A DNA stretch of 64,000 nucleotides from Endothia cerciana (lineage: Eukaryota; Ascomycota; Sordariomycetes; Diaporthales; Cryphonectriaceae). The translations under genes and the position numbers were made by a program. Every line of letters starts with the position of its first letter. Positions within the stretch are counted from its first letter, which is position 1. Positions 21,823 through 33,671 of the stretch are shown here, one piece after another. The DNA lies in NCBI GenBank assembly GCA_026119935.1, contig JALRMH010000062.1:1-64000 (forward strand), read 5' to 3'. A model generated the notes under the pieces. The model was not told the origin of the DNA. It did not search any database and saw only the letters and a program-made list of their open reading frames with translations.

Positions 21823-23595
21823 ATGGCGATTTTCAAGTCTGCCTTGCGGCTGCTACCCGCAGCCACCCTGGGTGTCCAGGGCGCCCAAGCCAATGCGACA
21901 ACAACTCTTGTGCCAGCCTCGCTGTTCCCTCTTGAGCAGTATGCCGACACCCCGGAGCTCTTCCCCATGGCTCCTTGCGGAAGCTTCCCCCTCGAAGAAG
22001 CTACCCTCGACCAGATGCAAGCGGCCATGGCCAACGGCACGCTGACGTCCCGGCAGCTGGTGATGTGCTACATGACCCGAACATACCAAACCAACTCATA
22101 CGTCAACACGCTGCTCCAATTCAACCCGGACGTCTTCTCCATTGCTGCACAGATGGACGCCGAGCGGGCGGCAGGCAGGGTCCGGGGCCCCCTTCATGGC
22201 ATTCCATTCACGGTCAAGGATAACATAGCCACCAAGGACAACATGGAGACAACTGCGGGGAGCTGGGCACTGCTGGGAAGCATCGTGCCCCGGGATGCCT
22301 TCGTGGTCAAGCAGCTGAGAGAGGCTGGCGCGGTCTTGTTCGGGAAAGCAACCCTGAGCGAGTGGGCGGATATGAGGAGTAACAGCTACTCCGAAGGGTA
22401 TTCTGGGAGAGGTGGGCAGTGCAGGAGTGCGTATAACCTGACGACAACCCCAGGAGGAAGTAGCTCGGGGAGCGCTTCTGGAGTCGGGTCCAATGCCATC
22501 GCATTCTCCCTTGGCACAGAGACGGATGGCAGTGTCATCAACCCTGCTGAGAGGAACGGCGTTGTTGGCATCAAGCCAACTGTTGGTCTTACCTCTAGGA
22601 ACGGGGTCATCCCTGAGTCTGAGCACCAAGACACCGTGGGAAGTTTTGGTCGCACCGTCCGAGACGCGACCTATGCTCTGGATGCTATTTACGGTGTAGA
22701 CTCTAGAGACAACTACACCTTCGCTCAAGAAGATCAAACCCCTGAAGGCGGCTATGTGCAGTTCCTCACGGATAAGACCAGTCTGGACGGCGCTGTGTTC
22801 GGTCTCCCATGGGAGAGTTTCTGGGTGTATGCCGACTCTGAGCAGCAGCAGATACTCTTGTCAATTATCTCCCTAATCGAATCAGCAGGAGCCACCATCA
22901 TCAACGACACCGAGATTCTGGACTACGAAACTCTCGTCAGCACCGATGGTTGGGACTGGGCTTGGGGAACAACACGAGGATATCCCAACGAGAGCGAGTA
23001 TACGGTCGTGGCTGTGGACTTCTATAACAACATCAACACGTACCTATCTGAGCTGAACAACACCGACATTCTGACCTTTGAGGACATTGTGCAATACAAC
23101 TACGACAATGATGGTAGCGAAGGCGGATACCCATACGCAGTCCAGGCTGGCATACCAGCATTTGCTTCGGGACAGGACGGCTTCCTCGCATCTCTGGCGA
23201 CAAAAGGCGCCAAGAACGAAACGTACTGGCAGGCGCTTGGCTTCTGTCAGGGGAAGACACGAGGGGGCATTGATTGGGCACTCAGCGGCGGAGGTCAGAG
23301 ACTGCCGGGAAACACAACAAGACTGGACGGTCTCTTGGTCCCACCGGACGTAGGCCAGACCTACCAGATTGCGGCTCAGGCCGGCTATCCCATGATCACG
23401 ATACCGGCGGGTGTGCACTCGACCGACGGAATGCCCTTCGGGCTGGCTATTATGCAGACGGCATGGGCTGAGCCCGAGTTGATCAAGTGGGCCAGCGCAA
23501 TAGAAGACCTACAACTCGCGACTGAGGGCTTTCCTTATAAGCGAACATTGCCGAAATGGGGATCTTACTTGGAAAGAAACATCCCAATAGTCTAG
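21823..23595 (+). CDS. Secreted amidase (amidase signature family)
   Basis: Intronless gene for a 590-residue amidase of the Ser-cisSer-Lys family, which hydrolyses amides to acid plus ammonia. ATG 21823 is chosen because it gives a signal-peptide-like start (MAIFKSALRLLPAATLG, cleavage probably near AQANA); the open frame upstream begins with TTG. The catalytic Lys lies in PFTVKDNIATKD. The Gly/Ser-rich signature follows: PGGSSSGSASGVGS, then GTETDGSVINPAERNGVVGIKP, which contains the nucleophile Ser. GLLVPPDVGQTYQIAAQAGYP and PFGLAIMQTAW near the end fit the family C-terminus. Numerous Asn-X-Ser/Thr sites (NATT, NGT, NTT, NET) agree with secretion. Length is normal. GATA sites upstream suggest nitrogen control. 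The natural substrate is unknown. Confidence 0.93.
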   Translation: MAIFKSALRLLPAATLGVQGAQANATTTLVPASLFPLEQYADTPELFPMAPCGSFPLEEATLDQMQAAMANGTLTSRQLVMCYMTRTYQTNSYVNTLLQFNPDVFSIAAQMDAERAAGRVRGPLHGIPFTVKDNIATKDNMETTAGSWALLGSIVPRDAFVVKQLREAGAVLFGKATLSEWADMRSNSYSEGYSGRGGQCRSAYNLTTTPGGSSSGSASGVGSNAIAFSLGTETDGSVINPAERNGVVGIKPTVGLTSRNGVIPESEHQDTVGSFGRTVRDATYALDAIYGVDSRDNYTFAQEDQTPEGGYVQFLTDKTSLDGAVFGLPWESFWVYADSEQQQILLSIISLIESAGATIINDTEILDYETLVSTDGWDWAWGTTRGYPNESEYTVVAVDFYNNINTYLSELNNTDILTFEDIVQYNYDNDGSEGGYPYAVQAGIPAFASGQDGFLASLATKGAKNETYWQALGFCQGKTRGGIDWALSGGGQRLPGNTTRLDGLLVPPDVGQTYQIAAQAGYPMITIPAGVHSTDGMPFGLAIMQTAWAEPELIKWASAIEDLQLATEGFPYKRTLPKWGSYLERNIPIV

Positions 23596-24174
23596 CCATA
23601 TCCAAAATATGTTTCACAGTACTCCTGTCATAGGCGGGAGCGGCATTGGATTCGCCTTGGTGTGGTTTAGTGACTACATCGTACCAACTTTTCAACTTAT
23701 GTTGTAATCATATACAGTATTGCGATGTCCGACCGTCGCGAGCACGACGGCTTTGACTGCTATCCTCTATGGATCAGCCAGTACCTCTCAGTCAAGTGGG
23801 TTTGGCGCCACGTTCTGGCCGCCCGCTTTGTCTCTTCGCTCAAGTCGCCCCTGACACAATTACTTTCCGGTCTCTCGCCGCACCGCAACGGAAAGCTCTG
23901 TCGAGCCTATGACCTTTATATCTACAGCCCCATCCCCCTCCTCTTTTCCCCTCCTCTTTTCCCCTCCTCTTTTTCTCGAATTCATGCATTGACATTGCCT
24001 CTCGAGCAACGTTGTTCGTTAGTCGCCGAATGAAAAGGTGTCAGCTTGCCGGCGCTCCACGGATGACACGGTCAATCGAGCCCGAGAATATTGCCGTGGT
24101 TCGAGGCAACTCGATGAAAAATTTCATGGTGGGCCTCGCCCTAAACCCATGTCCCAAACTCACTGTTCCACCAG
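23596..24174. other. Convergent spacer with a 13-nt tandem repeat
   Basis: This lies between the 3' ends of the amidase and the dehydrogenase. It contains three tandem copies of a CCCCTCCTCTTTT unit at about 23935-23975. No gene is seen. Confidence 0.6.
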
Positions 24175-25155
24175 TCAGAAGTTCTTGGTGACACCCGGCT
24201 CGATGGCCTCCAGCCTTGCAAACACCTCAGCGGCTACGCGATCCTGCAACTCCTTGCCATCCTCGACCAACGGAATCATCTTCTTAGTCTCACAGTTGTC
24301 AACCAGATACTGCCCATGCGTCTCAACCCCGGCGGCTGCGGCGTTGACCTCTGTCCTGCTCCCGACCTCCGTGGACCGGGCAACGAACAGCTTCATGAAA
24401 AAGAAGACAACAGCCTGCACACCTGAGGCCTCGCGAGATAGTTCCGAGTGGCACAGACCCGGGTTCGACGCATTGATGGTGACAGGGAATGGCGGCGCCG
24501 GGTGCTTCTCAGCGATGTGGCGCACCAGGAAGACGCCCAACAGCTTCGAGATGGGGTATTGCTCCCCTGGGTACTTCTGCCACTCCGACTTGTCGTTGAT
24601 GGTGTCGATTATCTTGCCGTCGGGCGCCAACCTCTGGGGGAACGTCGTGTGGGTGTGGGCGTCGGATGACACCAGCGTGAACACCGGACGCGTGTTGGCG
24701 GTCGCGGCGGTGGCCTTGAGCTTGGGCATGGCGAGCGCCATCAGGAGGAAGGTCGAGATGACGTTGACAGTGATCTGAAGCTCGTTGCCCTCGGCCGTGT
24801 TGTAGGAGAAACTGGCGAGGGCGGCATTGGCAACGAAGTGGTCGACGCGGTCCAGCTCGGCGTTCACGCGCGCCGAGAACTGCCTCACGCTCCCGTAGCT
24901 GGCCATGTCGAGCTGCCAGACCTGGATGAGGTCCTTGGCGCACCCGGTGGTGCTCTCGATGTCGCGCTTGGCATCGTGGCCCTTGTCCAGGTTGCGCACG
25001 GCGATGATCAGCCGGCTGGCGCCCAGCCGGACGAAGTGGCGTGCGGCTTCCTTGCCCAGGCCTGTATTGGAACCGGTCACGACCACTGTCTTCCCAGCAA
25101 AGGAGGCCGTGGGATAGGCTGGTTTCTTGAAGAGCTGGCTGTAGAGGAAACCCAT
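24175..25155 (-). CDS. Short-chain dehydrogenase/reductase (retinol dehydrogenase-like)
   Basis: Single-exon classical SDR of 326 residues, an NAD(P)-dependent oxidoreductase. ATG at 25155 (MGFLYSQLFKKP) is preferred over an upstream in-frame start because family members begin shortly before the Rossmann fold. The cofactor motif TGSNTGLGKEAA is at residues 26-37, the NAALASFSY segment follows, then VSSDAHTHT with the catalytic Ser. The active-site YPISK (YxxxK) comes next, followed by NASNPGLCHSELSRE. The arrangement resembles fungal retinol dehydrogenase/WWOX-type SDRs. The product has no signal peptide and is probably cytosolic or membrane-associated. It is convergent with the amidase, and nothing links the two functionally. 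Confidence 0.9.
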   Translation of the reverse strand: MGFLYSQLFKKPAYPTASFAGKTVVVTGSNTGLGKEAARHFVRLGASRLIIAVRNLDKGHDAKRDIESTTGCAKDLIQVWQLDMASYGSVRQFSARVNAELDRVDHFVANAALASFSYNTAEGNELQITVNVISTFLLMALAMPKLKATAATANTRPVFTLVSSDAHTHTTFPQRLAPDGKIIDTINDKSEWQKYPGEQYPISKLLGVFLVRHIAEKHPAPPFPVTINASNPGLCHSELSREASGVQAVVFFFMKLFVARSTEVGSRTEVNAAAAGVETHGQYLVDNCETKKMIPLVEDGKELQDRVAAEVFARLEAIEPGVTKNF

Positions 25156-28100
25156 TGTGGCTTGTGGTGGGTGACAAGAAGCGATCCGTGAATTTCTGGC
25201 CTGTACTGGAGAGTCTGACTTGATCGAGTTTGATACACCATATGTCATTGCCTCCATGTGGTCATTGAATATCTATTTATCCTGCGCCACGGGGACCGCT
25301 GCGTTGTGAACTATCTCGGGCGTTTGCCTGTAGCGCGGATTTAACGGACCCTTTCAGAACTTAATGTGCGGAGGGGCTCCGACGGTATCGGATTTGGTCA
25401 AGGTCGTCTTCCGCCGTATCGACAGCCAGACTCCGCAAGAGTAAAGATACATGAAATGCAGCATCCAAGTCTGAATGCCAAGGAGAAGGATTCGAGAGTT
25501 TGTTCCGGACTCAAACGTGGTCTCTCTAAGTCCGGCGCTCACCACGACATATTGATGCTACCGGTGATGAGATTCCTGCTATAATCGTCCGTGCTTTATC
25601 CGTCCGAGAGGTAATTATCTCGAAGCACCTAGCAACGAAACAACACGTAATATGTTAAGACAGGTATCGCGAAGTCAAATAAAAATAGTAATATATATTC
25701 ATATATTCATAGAGCTGAATGGCATTGTTTAGCGTGGTTTTGCACACACCTCTATGGACCACTTCTCATCGCTGCGAATTTCCGTTCGCTTAAGTGACGT
25801 CTCTCTGGGGCGAGCGCATTAGACGGGCGCTGCTGTCTATCCACATATAGAACGAGCAGACACCCTGCTATAGGAAAGGAAGTGTCCTATGGTAGGATCA
25901 GCTTGTTTTCTGGGGGCTCGGCTCTTCCTGATCTCAACTGCTTCCCAGGTGCGAGATCGCACTCGAAAGGACAGAAAATGGTCTCAGGAAGGCTCAGGTC
26001 GGTCACTTGGCTCAAGCTGTTGAGTCCATCGCGAATACGATGGAGGAGGGTGTCCAATCCGAACAGCCCTCGTGGTCCTAGAGAAAAATTGTAGGTCGCA
26101 CTGGGAGGTTGCAGTGCAAGGACACTACCAACTCAGAAGAGAGTTCTAGAGTTGGAGAGGACGGCCAACACAATCCCAACGGACTGTTGAAAAGTCAGTA
26201 GTATCACAACGTTGCCGATTCGGACTCCAGTGTGCCCTTCACCTCTTGTCATCCTCTCAAGCTCCGCAGCAAGACCTATGTGCTTTGGATATACTGAGGA
26301 CACCAGCCCCTCCATCTCGTCCTGTTTTGGAAATATATACACGAGTCATACAGTAAGCCGAACTTACTGTCTGCTCCCCAAAGGAACGACTCGAGAGTTT
26401 ATCGCACGCCATTCCCAAAGGAGTTCCTGGAGGCTCTCTGAGTTGTTTCAGGGTGGTACGAATTCGGACGCATAGAGATGCCCTCTCATGTTGCCCATCG
26501 CAGCGGGTACCGGTGTCTTCTTGATGCACATCGTCGAAGTTGGACCGAGCTGATGGTCCGCCGAGGACCGTTCTACTGATCCGATATGTAACCGCGAGGT
26601 GACTGAAAAACAGTCACACCGGCACTCTTGCTGCTTGGAAGCCCACAGGACCGAGATCTCATATCAGCACTCCGAGCAGCCCATGCCGATACATATTTGC
26701 ATTGGTTTAGCAGCACATTATCGTCGGTCCAGTACGGAAAACACCCACCTGGTTCCTTCATCGGGTAGGTCAGGGCTACGAGGGCGGGCCCTGAAGTCTG
26801 CAAACACACGAGAGAGCTCGTTTCCTCGCGTCGCGGGCTTCCCCGCCCCTCGGGCCTCACGAGAAACGGAAGTAGAAAAAGAAGTACAGGTGGCGAGGCT
26901 GCTCGAAAATCGCTGCCGGATTTCACAATGTGGAAACTCCACATCCAGTGTTCCAAAGATATGGTGGTGCCACCGCCTCACGACAGGGCCTGTCCCCGTA
27001 GCTAGGCGCCGATCCCACTGCCTATCGACAAGACCGACCAGCTCCGGTTGGCCGCTTGCTGAAAGCGACGTGGAGTTGTCAGGATGGATAGAGAAAGACA
27101 ACGGCGGTAGGCCCGGTCAGGTCGTCAGCAAGCCGCCACATTGCGGCACGGACGGCGTCTGCCCGAACCCAGAAGACCCACCGCGCGGCGTGACCTGCAC
27201 TGCCCACACAACCTGCCCGTCCTGTGTTCAGCCTGGCGAGCTGTTCTGAAGCTTGCCCAAGGTTGCAAGTCCAGTCGGGCCCTGTCCCAGTCTTACCATG
27301 TGCTCGATTTCCTTTTCCCCCCATCATATTGTCTACTTGGGCCTCGGCCATAAGCTGACGGAGGCCCATTCCACGAGACCAGCCAAGCGTAGCATGTGCG
27401 ACATGTCGGACACCGGATTTTCCGAGGCAAAAGTCAGCCATCCAGCTAGGGATACTTAACTCTTGTGACAATGATGACAGGGCAGGCGTTGTCGCTGCTG
27501 TGGCCAGGCACAGGCGAGGACGCAAGGACTCGCAGGTATCAGCAGTTCCTTCATTCCATGTCCGAGGAGAGGGGCACGTTGGTGGAAGGCCTGGATCACA
27601 CGAGAAGGGAAAGAGACGAGGCAAGGCGGAGGAGCTACATCTTATGGAATGTCGGAGGGGGGGGGGGGGGCGATGTCCAAATCCAGCAACTCGAGTAGGA
27701 GAGAGGCAAAGCGCAGTATGAACGCTAACATAGAGTGAATGACCGCTAGGGTTGAGAGAAGGAGATAAGAAGCACACATTCCACCAAAAGGGCCTAGCCT
27801 GGGATTGGGAGACGCCAAGATGATACTAGGACCAAAGAGGCAGTTCGAAACATGGTAGAGGCACAGCATGGCGGAATCCAGAGGTGCGTCTGCAGTCGGG
27901 GGGGGGGGGGTGGCGAGCAGAGTGGCCGATGCCACCCGGGCCCAGGACAATGACGAGGCTGTCAGGGGATGGAGGAGGTGGTCTTCCTGCCTGTGAGCGT
28001 GGCCACTGTGGGCCCATCAGCACGAGACGAGAGAACAGGCTTTCAAAGTCGAGACAGGGCGAGCCCGAGTCCGTCCGCAGAGAGCAGCCACCTCTGCAAA

Positions 28101-29371
28101 TGGTCAGGCTGCTGCCGTCAGCACATTCCTGAGTGAGCCTTGTCGCCGGGTGCAGTGGGGAACGGCAGGTATGAAAGCAGCCCGCAGTTAATGCAAAGAA
28201 GGGCAGACAGATTAAGCTTTCCTACGGCGTTGATCAGTAGGTACCCAGTACTGACCTGGACTATTAACTTGGGCCACAATCTCGCTTCAGCTTCACTATA
28301 GTTCCTTGCATGCTGCAATGTCCCCGCGACATCCTCCTAGCCATGTGCCATGGCGGTCCAACTGCGACCCTCAGCCGGCTGGGTGGATTTCAGGATGCGC
28401 CCTCGGGGTCCACGTCCAGGTTCCCGGGATCGACCGCGTCCCCAGGCTGGCCGTTGGCAATATCACCCTACGGAGTCTGTACTATAGTAACAGTTCAGCT
28501 GGCATGGATCATCAAGTGATCATCAAGTGATCCATCACAACCAACGGGCGGACCGCCAGATGCAGAAAATCTGAAGAGCAGGCCTTACAGAGGACTACTT
28601 GGGACTCTGTAGGCCACCTTTTAAGATGTGCTCTAGCCCTCGGCCGGGGGGAGGGTGTCGGGGGTGGCGTATCCTGCGTAGGGGTTAATGACGCTGCCCA
28701 TTAATTATTTGTTCATTCTTCCCTCCAACAGATGCCTCGTGCCTTTCGTGGTCAGGATTTTGAAGGTGTCGCCGGCCCTCTCTGGCTCCGACCTGGTGGA
28801 CCCATCACATAACGGCCCAGAGCAATAAAGATCCTTTGTATAGATTGTGAGGCCCCCTGCCAGGCTCGTACTCTCCCTTATCTGCAGGATGGCGTCGCTT
28901 ACGATTCGCCTGTCCTCCTCAGGGACTGCCTTCTGGAACCGCACTGGACATGCACCGGACACGAATCAGCGGGAGGATTCGATAGAACTGGCGCCAGAGA
29001 CGCAGACCCTGTGAAACTTTCTGCAGGTCTCTTCTGCCTCTGCACTGCTGCTCTGGTGGTGCGCCCCACCGGCCGCCCCGAGGGTCCAGCCTCACGGTGG
29101 CGCCAGTTTCCCTATCAGACGACGGATCCGTGGTCTCTTGACGCGCCGGCTGCTGACCATGCCTCGATTCGACAGGTATCGATGCAGCATGCGCAAGCAG
29201 CTTGGTAGGGGCAGGGCACTCTGATACGCTGAATGCAATGGAAGTGAATGCCACATCCGGAACCGAGGTGCCGGGCCACCAACCCCCTTACACAGGGCGA
29301 TCCTCCTCATGCACAGGGTACGAACTAGGCTCTACCTCGGGCATGGGTGTCGTCGCTGAACGACCAGGGTC
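25156..29371. other. Long intergenic region
   Basis: About 4.2 kb with no recognisable protein. The longest frames (26599-27249 plus, 27079-27777 minus) overlap each other antisense and show no domain. Landmarks are G-runs at 27657-27670 and 27898-27910 and a perfect-arm hairpin at 28504-28535. An AT-rich patch lies at 25620-25710. Confidence 0.55.
28504..28535. repeat. Short inverted repeat with internal direct repeat
   Basis: ATGGATCA at 28504-28511 is the exact reverse complement of TGATCCAT at 28528-28535. The loop contains two copies of ATCATCAAGTG. It could be a hairpin or a dimer-binding site; no gene follows directly. Confidence 0.6.
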
Positions 29372-29401
29372 TTATCAAGAGACCATTCACTGCCATTATC
29401 T
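29372..29401. promoter_or_regulatory. Paired GATA-type sites upstream of the amino-acid permease
   Basis: TTATCA at 29372-29377 and TTATCT at 29396-29401 are TGATAA and AGATAA on the minus strand. They are 18 bases apart and about 255 bases before the permease start. Paired sites of this kind are typical targets of AreA/NIT2 nitrogen regulators. Confidence 0.45.
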
Positions 29402-29512
29402 TGCGTGGAAAGAAGATAGGTAGCCAGCACGCCACCGTGCCAGTCCTGGGCCTACCAGCCCTGTCTCTCCCCTGCAATGCAGACGTACGCCGACATGGCG
29501 CGATGAGGGCGG

Positions 29513-29520
29513 CATAAAAG
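29513..29520 (+). promoter_or_regulatory. TATA-like element upstream of the permease
   Basis: CATAAAAG lies 135 bases before the start codon at 29655, and a pyrimidine-rich stretch follows at 29571-29600, a common fungal transcription-start arrangement. Confidence 0.4.
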
Positions 29521-29654
29521 CTGGGGTGCCTCGTGCTCTTCCTGCGCGCCTTGTCCTACTCTGCCCTTGTTCTTTTTTTTTTTTCTCTTCCTCCTTCTCG
29601 CCCCTTGGTAGTCTAGGAGACGTACGTCAATCTGAGCCGTCGACACCCACAAAG

Positions 29655-31913
29655 ATGTCTTCGCCCACAAGAGAAGAATCGGAAAAGGTGGCTTATGTGG
29701 GTGACGAGAAGGGCGTCTCGGACCCTGAGTCCCCTACCTACAGACAGGATGGCGACGTGTCGGTGGGAGCGGTTGAGGATTTCGGGGAGAAGAAGCAGCT
29801 GAAGTATGGCCTCCCCCCCCTAACCCCCCTCTTTCTTTTCTCACTTTCCAGCGGGATGATGAACATTTGCGCCGAGATGATGGGGGCTAATGGACGGCCT
29901 GCAGGCAGGGTTTGGCCCAGAGACATATTCAGATGATTGCCCTCGCTGGCGCGATCGGTACTGTAAGTTCTGGAGGGGCGCCGAGGGTGGTGTGGAAGAC
30001 TCCCGTGCTCACAAATATCTCAAGGGTCTCTTCCTCGGTTCTGGAGGTGCTATTGAGAAGGGCGGCCCCCTGGGCGCCTTGTAAGTCCCCGCATGATATG
30101 CTCTTGATTTTCGAATCAGGGCATCGCCTCTGACTGACTACTTCAACTAGGCTCGGATACTTCTTCGTTGGTATTCTGGTCATCGGCGTTGTTTTTTCGA
30201 TTGCTGAGATGAGGTATATCCGGAACAACCAGCTGCTGTCCCTCGATATGGGCACATCACTTACAGACCACCTAGTACCCTCGTGCCTCTTAGCGGAGCC
30301 GTTATCCGACACGCCGAATACTTCGTCGATCCCGCCCTCTCGTTCGCCCAAGGCTGGAACTCCGTTTATAACTACCTTGTCTCGATCCCCGCGGAACTGA
30401 CTGCTGCGGCCGTCATCGTGTCGTATTGGGATACGACAACTACAGCAGCCGCCTGGATCATCCTGTTTGGAGCCTTGTTGGTGATCGCCAACCTGCTCTT
30501 CGTTCGTGTCTACGGTGAAATGGAGTTCGTGTTCGCGACCCTCAAGATCATGCTGATCATCGGATTGAACATCATGGTACGTTTTTCGCCCCCCCCCCCC
30601 CTTCCCGAGCCGCCTGCAGAGCCACTGGGCTGATGCGAAATCTCACAGGCCATCGTTATCGTCGCCGGAGGAGGTCCCGACCACCAAGCGATTGGCTTCA
30701 AGTACTGGCGCGACCCGGGCCCCTTCACTCAGTACCTGGGCATCGAGGGGTCTCTGGGCCAGTTCCTGGGCTTCTGGACAACATTCAGCAACGCCGTCTA
30801 CTCATACTCGTGAGCCTAACCAACCCTCGTTGTCGTTCTGGAGGTCTTTGCCTAACACGCGGGACAGAGGCGTTGAGAACATCTCCATGGCCGCATCGGA
30901 GACTCAGAACCCCCGCCGCAACATCCCCATCGCAGCCAAGCGTATCTTCTGGCGTGTGGCCATCTTCTACGGTGAGTGGGGGGGGGGGGTGTGAGAGCCC
31001 TCGATGTATCTCCGACAGGCCACTGACAGACGTTTCCCTCACAGTCCTGAGTATCTTCTTTGTCGGCATGCTCGTCCCGTCCAACGACCCGCAGCTCCTG
31101 GACGCGGAATCCGGCACCGCGGCCGCATCCCCCTTCGTCATCGCCGCCACTCGTGCCGGGATCAAGGTCGTCCCGTCGATCATCAACTTCGTCGTCCTGA
31201 CGAGCGCCTGGAGCGCGGGTAACTCTTACATCCTGGCCAACTCTCGTATCCTGTACGGCATGGCCCAGGAGCACCACGCGCCCAAGGTCTTCCTCAGGAC
31301 CAACAGGATGGGCATTCCCGTTAGTTTCTCCCCAACCACCTCCTCCCTCCGCTGCTCTGCCCCGCATCTCTTTCTGGGACTGACTTCCGTTTGAAAATAA
31401 AAACCGCAGTACGTCGGCGTGTCCTTCACGTCCATCTTCATCTGCCTCGGCTTCATGTCGCTGTCCAGCTCCGCCTCGGTCGCCTTCACCTGGCTGCAGG
31501 ACCTCGTCTCGGTCGGCGCCCTCGTGACCTGGTCCGTCATCTGCGTCGTCTACCTCCGCTTCTACTACGGCATGAAGGCCCAAGGCATCTCGCGCGACGA
31601 GCTCCCCTGGAAGGCACCCTTCCAGCCGTACACGGCCTGGTTCTCCTTCTGCTTCTTCATCCTGCTGCTGCTCACGGGCGGGTACACGACCTTCATCAAG
31701 AACGAGTGGTCGACCGAGACCTTCGTCTCCTCGTACATCGACATCCCCATCTTCTTCAGCCTGTACTTTGGCTACAAAATCATCAAGAAGACCAAGATCG
31801 TCCCGCTGCACGAGGTCCCCATCCGCAGGTACATCGACATCGCGAACGCCAACCCCGAGCCGCCGGTGCCGCCCAAGAAGGGCTGGAGGAAGCTCAACAT
31901 CATGTGGGAGTAA
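29655..31913 (+). CDS. Amino-acid permease (AAT/APC family)
   Basis: Predicted 556-residue plasma-membrane amino-acid/proton symporter with about 12 membrane helices. Nine exons: 29655-29803, 29905-29962, 30025-30080, 30151-30213, 30276-30576, 30649-30809, 30868-30971, 31045-31319 and 31410-31913. All junctions are GT..AG and keep one frame. The N-terminus is a hydrophilic tail of about 50 residues. GLAQRHIQMIALAGAIGTGLFLGSGG follows, split over exons 2 and 3; it is the family consensus around helix 1. Further family marks are VPLSGAVIRHAEYFVDPA, GVENISMAASETQNPRRNIP and ANSRILYGMAQEHHAPK. The C-terminus is a charged cytosolic tail. The intron 1 acceptor is 29904, not the later AG, since only that keeps the consensus. 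Two GATA sites upstream suggest nitrogen regulation. Substrate range is unknown. Confidence 0.92.
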
Positions 31914-32516
31914 GCACCCGGGCCTCGTGTGTCTTTGTGCTCTCGCCTTGGGACTGCCACCAGGGGTCTCTTTTTAAGACCTGGCGGCCAGGGCAGGTGG
32001 GTGCTCATGACCGGGGATGATTAGGCTGGGCAGAGTTTTGCGGCATAATGGGGAGGGGGTTGATGTTTTGTAAAATCCCAAGAAGAATTTTAACGGCTCC
32101 AGGCGTCTTCCTCCTGTTGCTGGTAAAGGCTATATATAGTATACCCATACAGTAAAGACATTTATCAGGCGGGACGGTGCTCGCCAACATACTAATGCTT
32201 CCAGTGTCCCGCCCTGACCACCGTGCCCTTTGACTGTCACGTGCCGATTCCTGGTGGAGCTCTGGCAATGCTCGACCCTCGGCCCTTGAGCCGGCGTAAC
32301 AAGAACTCTTAAGTTGGAATGTCTACCGTACATACGTAATCATCACATGTCACTCGCCATTTGTACCATCTCTCACACGGCATCTCTCAACTAAAGCGCC
32401 CAGCCAGACGAGGAAAAAAAACCCTCACAGCCAGGAGGAATCTCAGATGTGCGGGTGGCGGCTTGTACCAGAGCATCACGATCCACCTGCAGCCGAGAAG
32501 GGCAGGCTGCAGCTAT
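31914..32516. other. Convergent spacer
   Basis: About 600 bases between the 3' ends of the permease and carrier genes. No gene or notable repeat is seen. Confidence 0.55.
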
Positions 32517-33671
32517 CTAGACCAGAGGCTTCCTCGCCGCCGACTGGCGGAGTCTCACGGTCTGCTCGTAGAGGACATCCTTAAAAGCGAACAAGAACGC
32601 GGCCGTGAGGACGCTCTGGGTGACCTTGGGCCCGATACCTGTCACGGCATTAGCATACGAACCCCGGTAGGAAGCCAGAACATGAACCAGAACCAGCCGG
32701 ACGTTGCACATGAGACTCACCCTTGTAAAGCCCGGCGGCCCCCTCTTCCTTGGTGATCCTCCTGATCGCAACCGTCATGCCCTCCGTCTTGCCGTCCCTC
32801 CCGGCAACGTGGGCCTGCGACTTGACCGTGATGTACGGGTACGTGATGCTCGTGGCGAAGAGCTTGCCGAGCGCGCCCAGGAAGAAGGCGATGGTGGGCG
32901 TGACCCGCCGCCTCCTCTCGACAGCGTTCTTCAGCTGCTCGAAGAGGGTGTACTGCAGGATCGGGTTGATGACCAGCACCAGGGCGGGCAGGACGCCCGA
33001 GAAGAGCGCCCTCGGGCCCTCGTTCCTCAGCAGCGCCATCAGCGTGCCCAGGGTGCCGGGCTTGTGCGCCTTCTTGCCGCCGCCGCCGCCGGGCAGCGTC
33101 CCCGCGGCGGCCCCGTCGTCCTCGGCCTCGTGCTTGCGCGTCGTCATGCGGGTGTTGATGACCCAGATGGGGTTCGTGACGATGACGGTGGCGGAGCCGG
33201 CGATGGCACCGGCGACCATGCTCTCGACCGTGGTGAGCCTCTTAGAGGCGCGGCCGGCCTTGTCGGCGGCGGCCTCGAAGAAGGCGCGGGTCCACTCGTA
33301 CCAGTAGTAGTAGACGAAGTTGGTGAGGGAGATGCCGAACAGGGCCGAGTCCAGGCCGGCGTAGAGCCCCGCCAGGCCCTCGCGCTCGATGATGTGGCGG
33401 ACGGCCTTGAGGAAGGAGGAGTCGGCGCGCTTGGACTCGACCTGGGCGCGGGTGGAGAGGGTGATGAGGGGGTAGCTAGACGGAGGGGCACGCGATGCGG
33501 TCAGCGCGTGACGCCATGGCAACGTGTGGGATGGGATGGGATGGGATGTCCTCAGGAGGACATGTGTTCGTACGTCAGGACCATGGACAGGATGCCCCCG
33601 CCCGCGCCGGCGAGGGCGTGGGCGACGTTATCATTCTGGGGTATCACGGGCTTCGATGCGGCCGGCGCCAT
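32517..33671 (-). CDS. PMP47: Peroxisomal membrane carrier (PMP47 / adenine nucleotide transporter type, SLC25)
   Basis: Mitochondrial-carrier-family protein of 324 residues, closest in motif to peroxisomal PMP47/Ant1, which exchanges ATP for AMP across the peroxisomal membrane to support fatty-acid activation. Exons on the minus strand are 33671-33574, 33475-32721 and 32638-32517. Exon 1 (MAPAASKPVIPQND, HALAGAGGGILSMVLT) joins YPLITLSTRAQVESKR to form the first helix and carrier motif (PxxxxxxR). The diagnostic segment ISLTNFVYYYWYEWTRAFF follows, then GAIAGSATVIVTNPIWVINTRM (second motif) and SITYPYITVKSQ (third). A Gly-rich insert (PGGGGGKKAH) lies in the second matrix loop. The first intron contains tandem GGGAT units. 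Assignment to peroxisome rather than mitochondrion rests on family resemblance. Confidence 0.88.

Noticed and set aside
26599..27777. Overlapping 216-codon (+) and 232-codon (-) frames
   Set aside because: They oppose each other, show no domain, splice pattern or homology I can recognise, and use start contexts without support.
30852..31811. 319-codon open frame on the minus strand
   Set aside because: It is antisense to the permease exons and introns; its acidic/Gly composition comes from the GC-rich third positions of the real gene.
21823..33671. A secondary-metabolite or catabolic gene cluster
   Set aside because: The amidase, dehydrogenase, permease and carrier are separated by kilobases, face different ways, and no synthase, P450 or cluster regulator is present.
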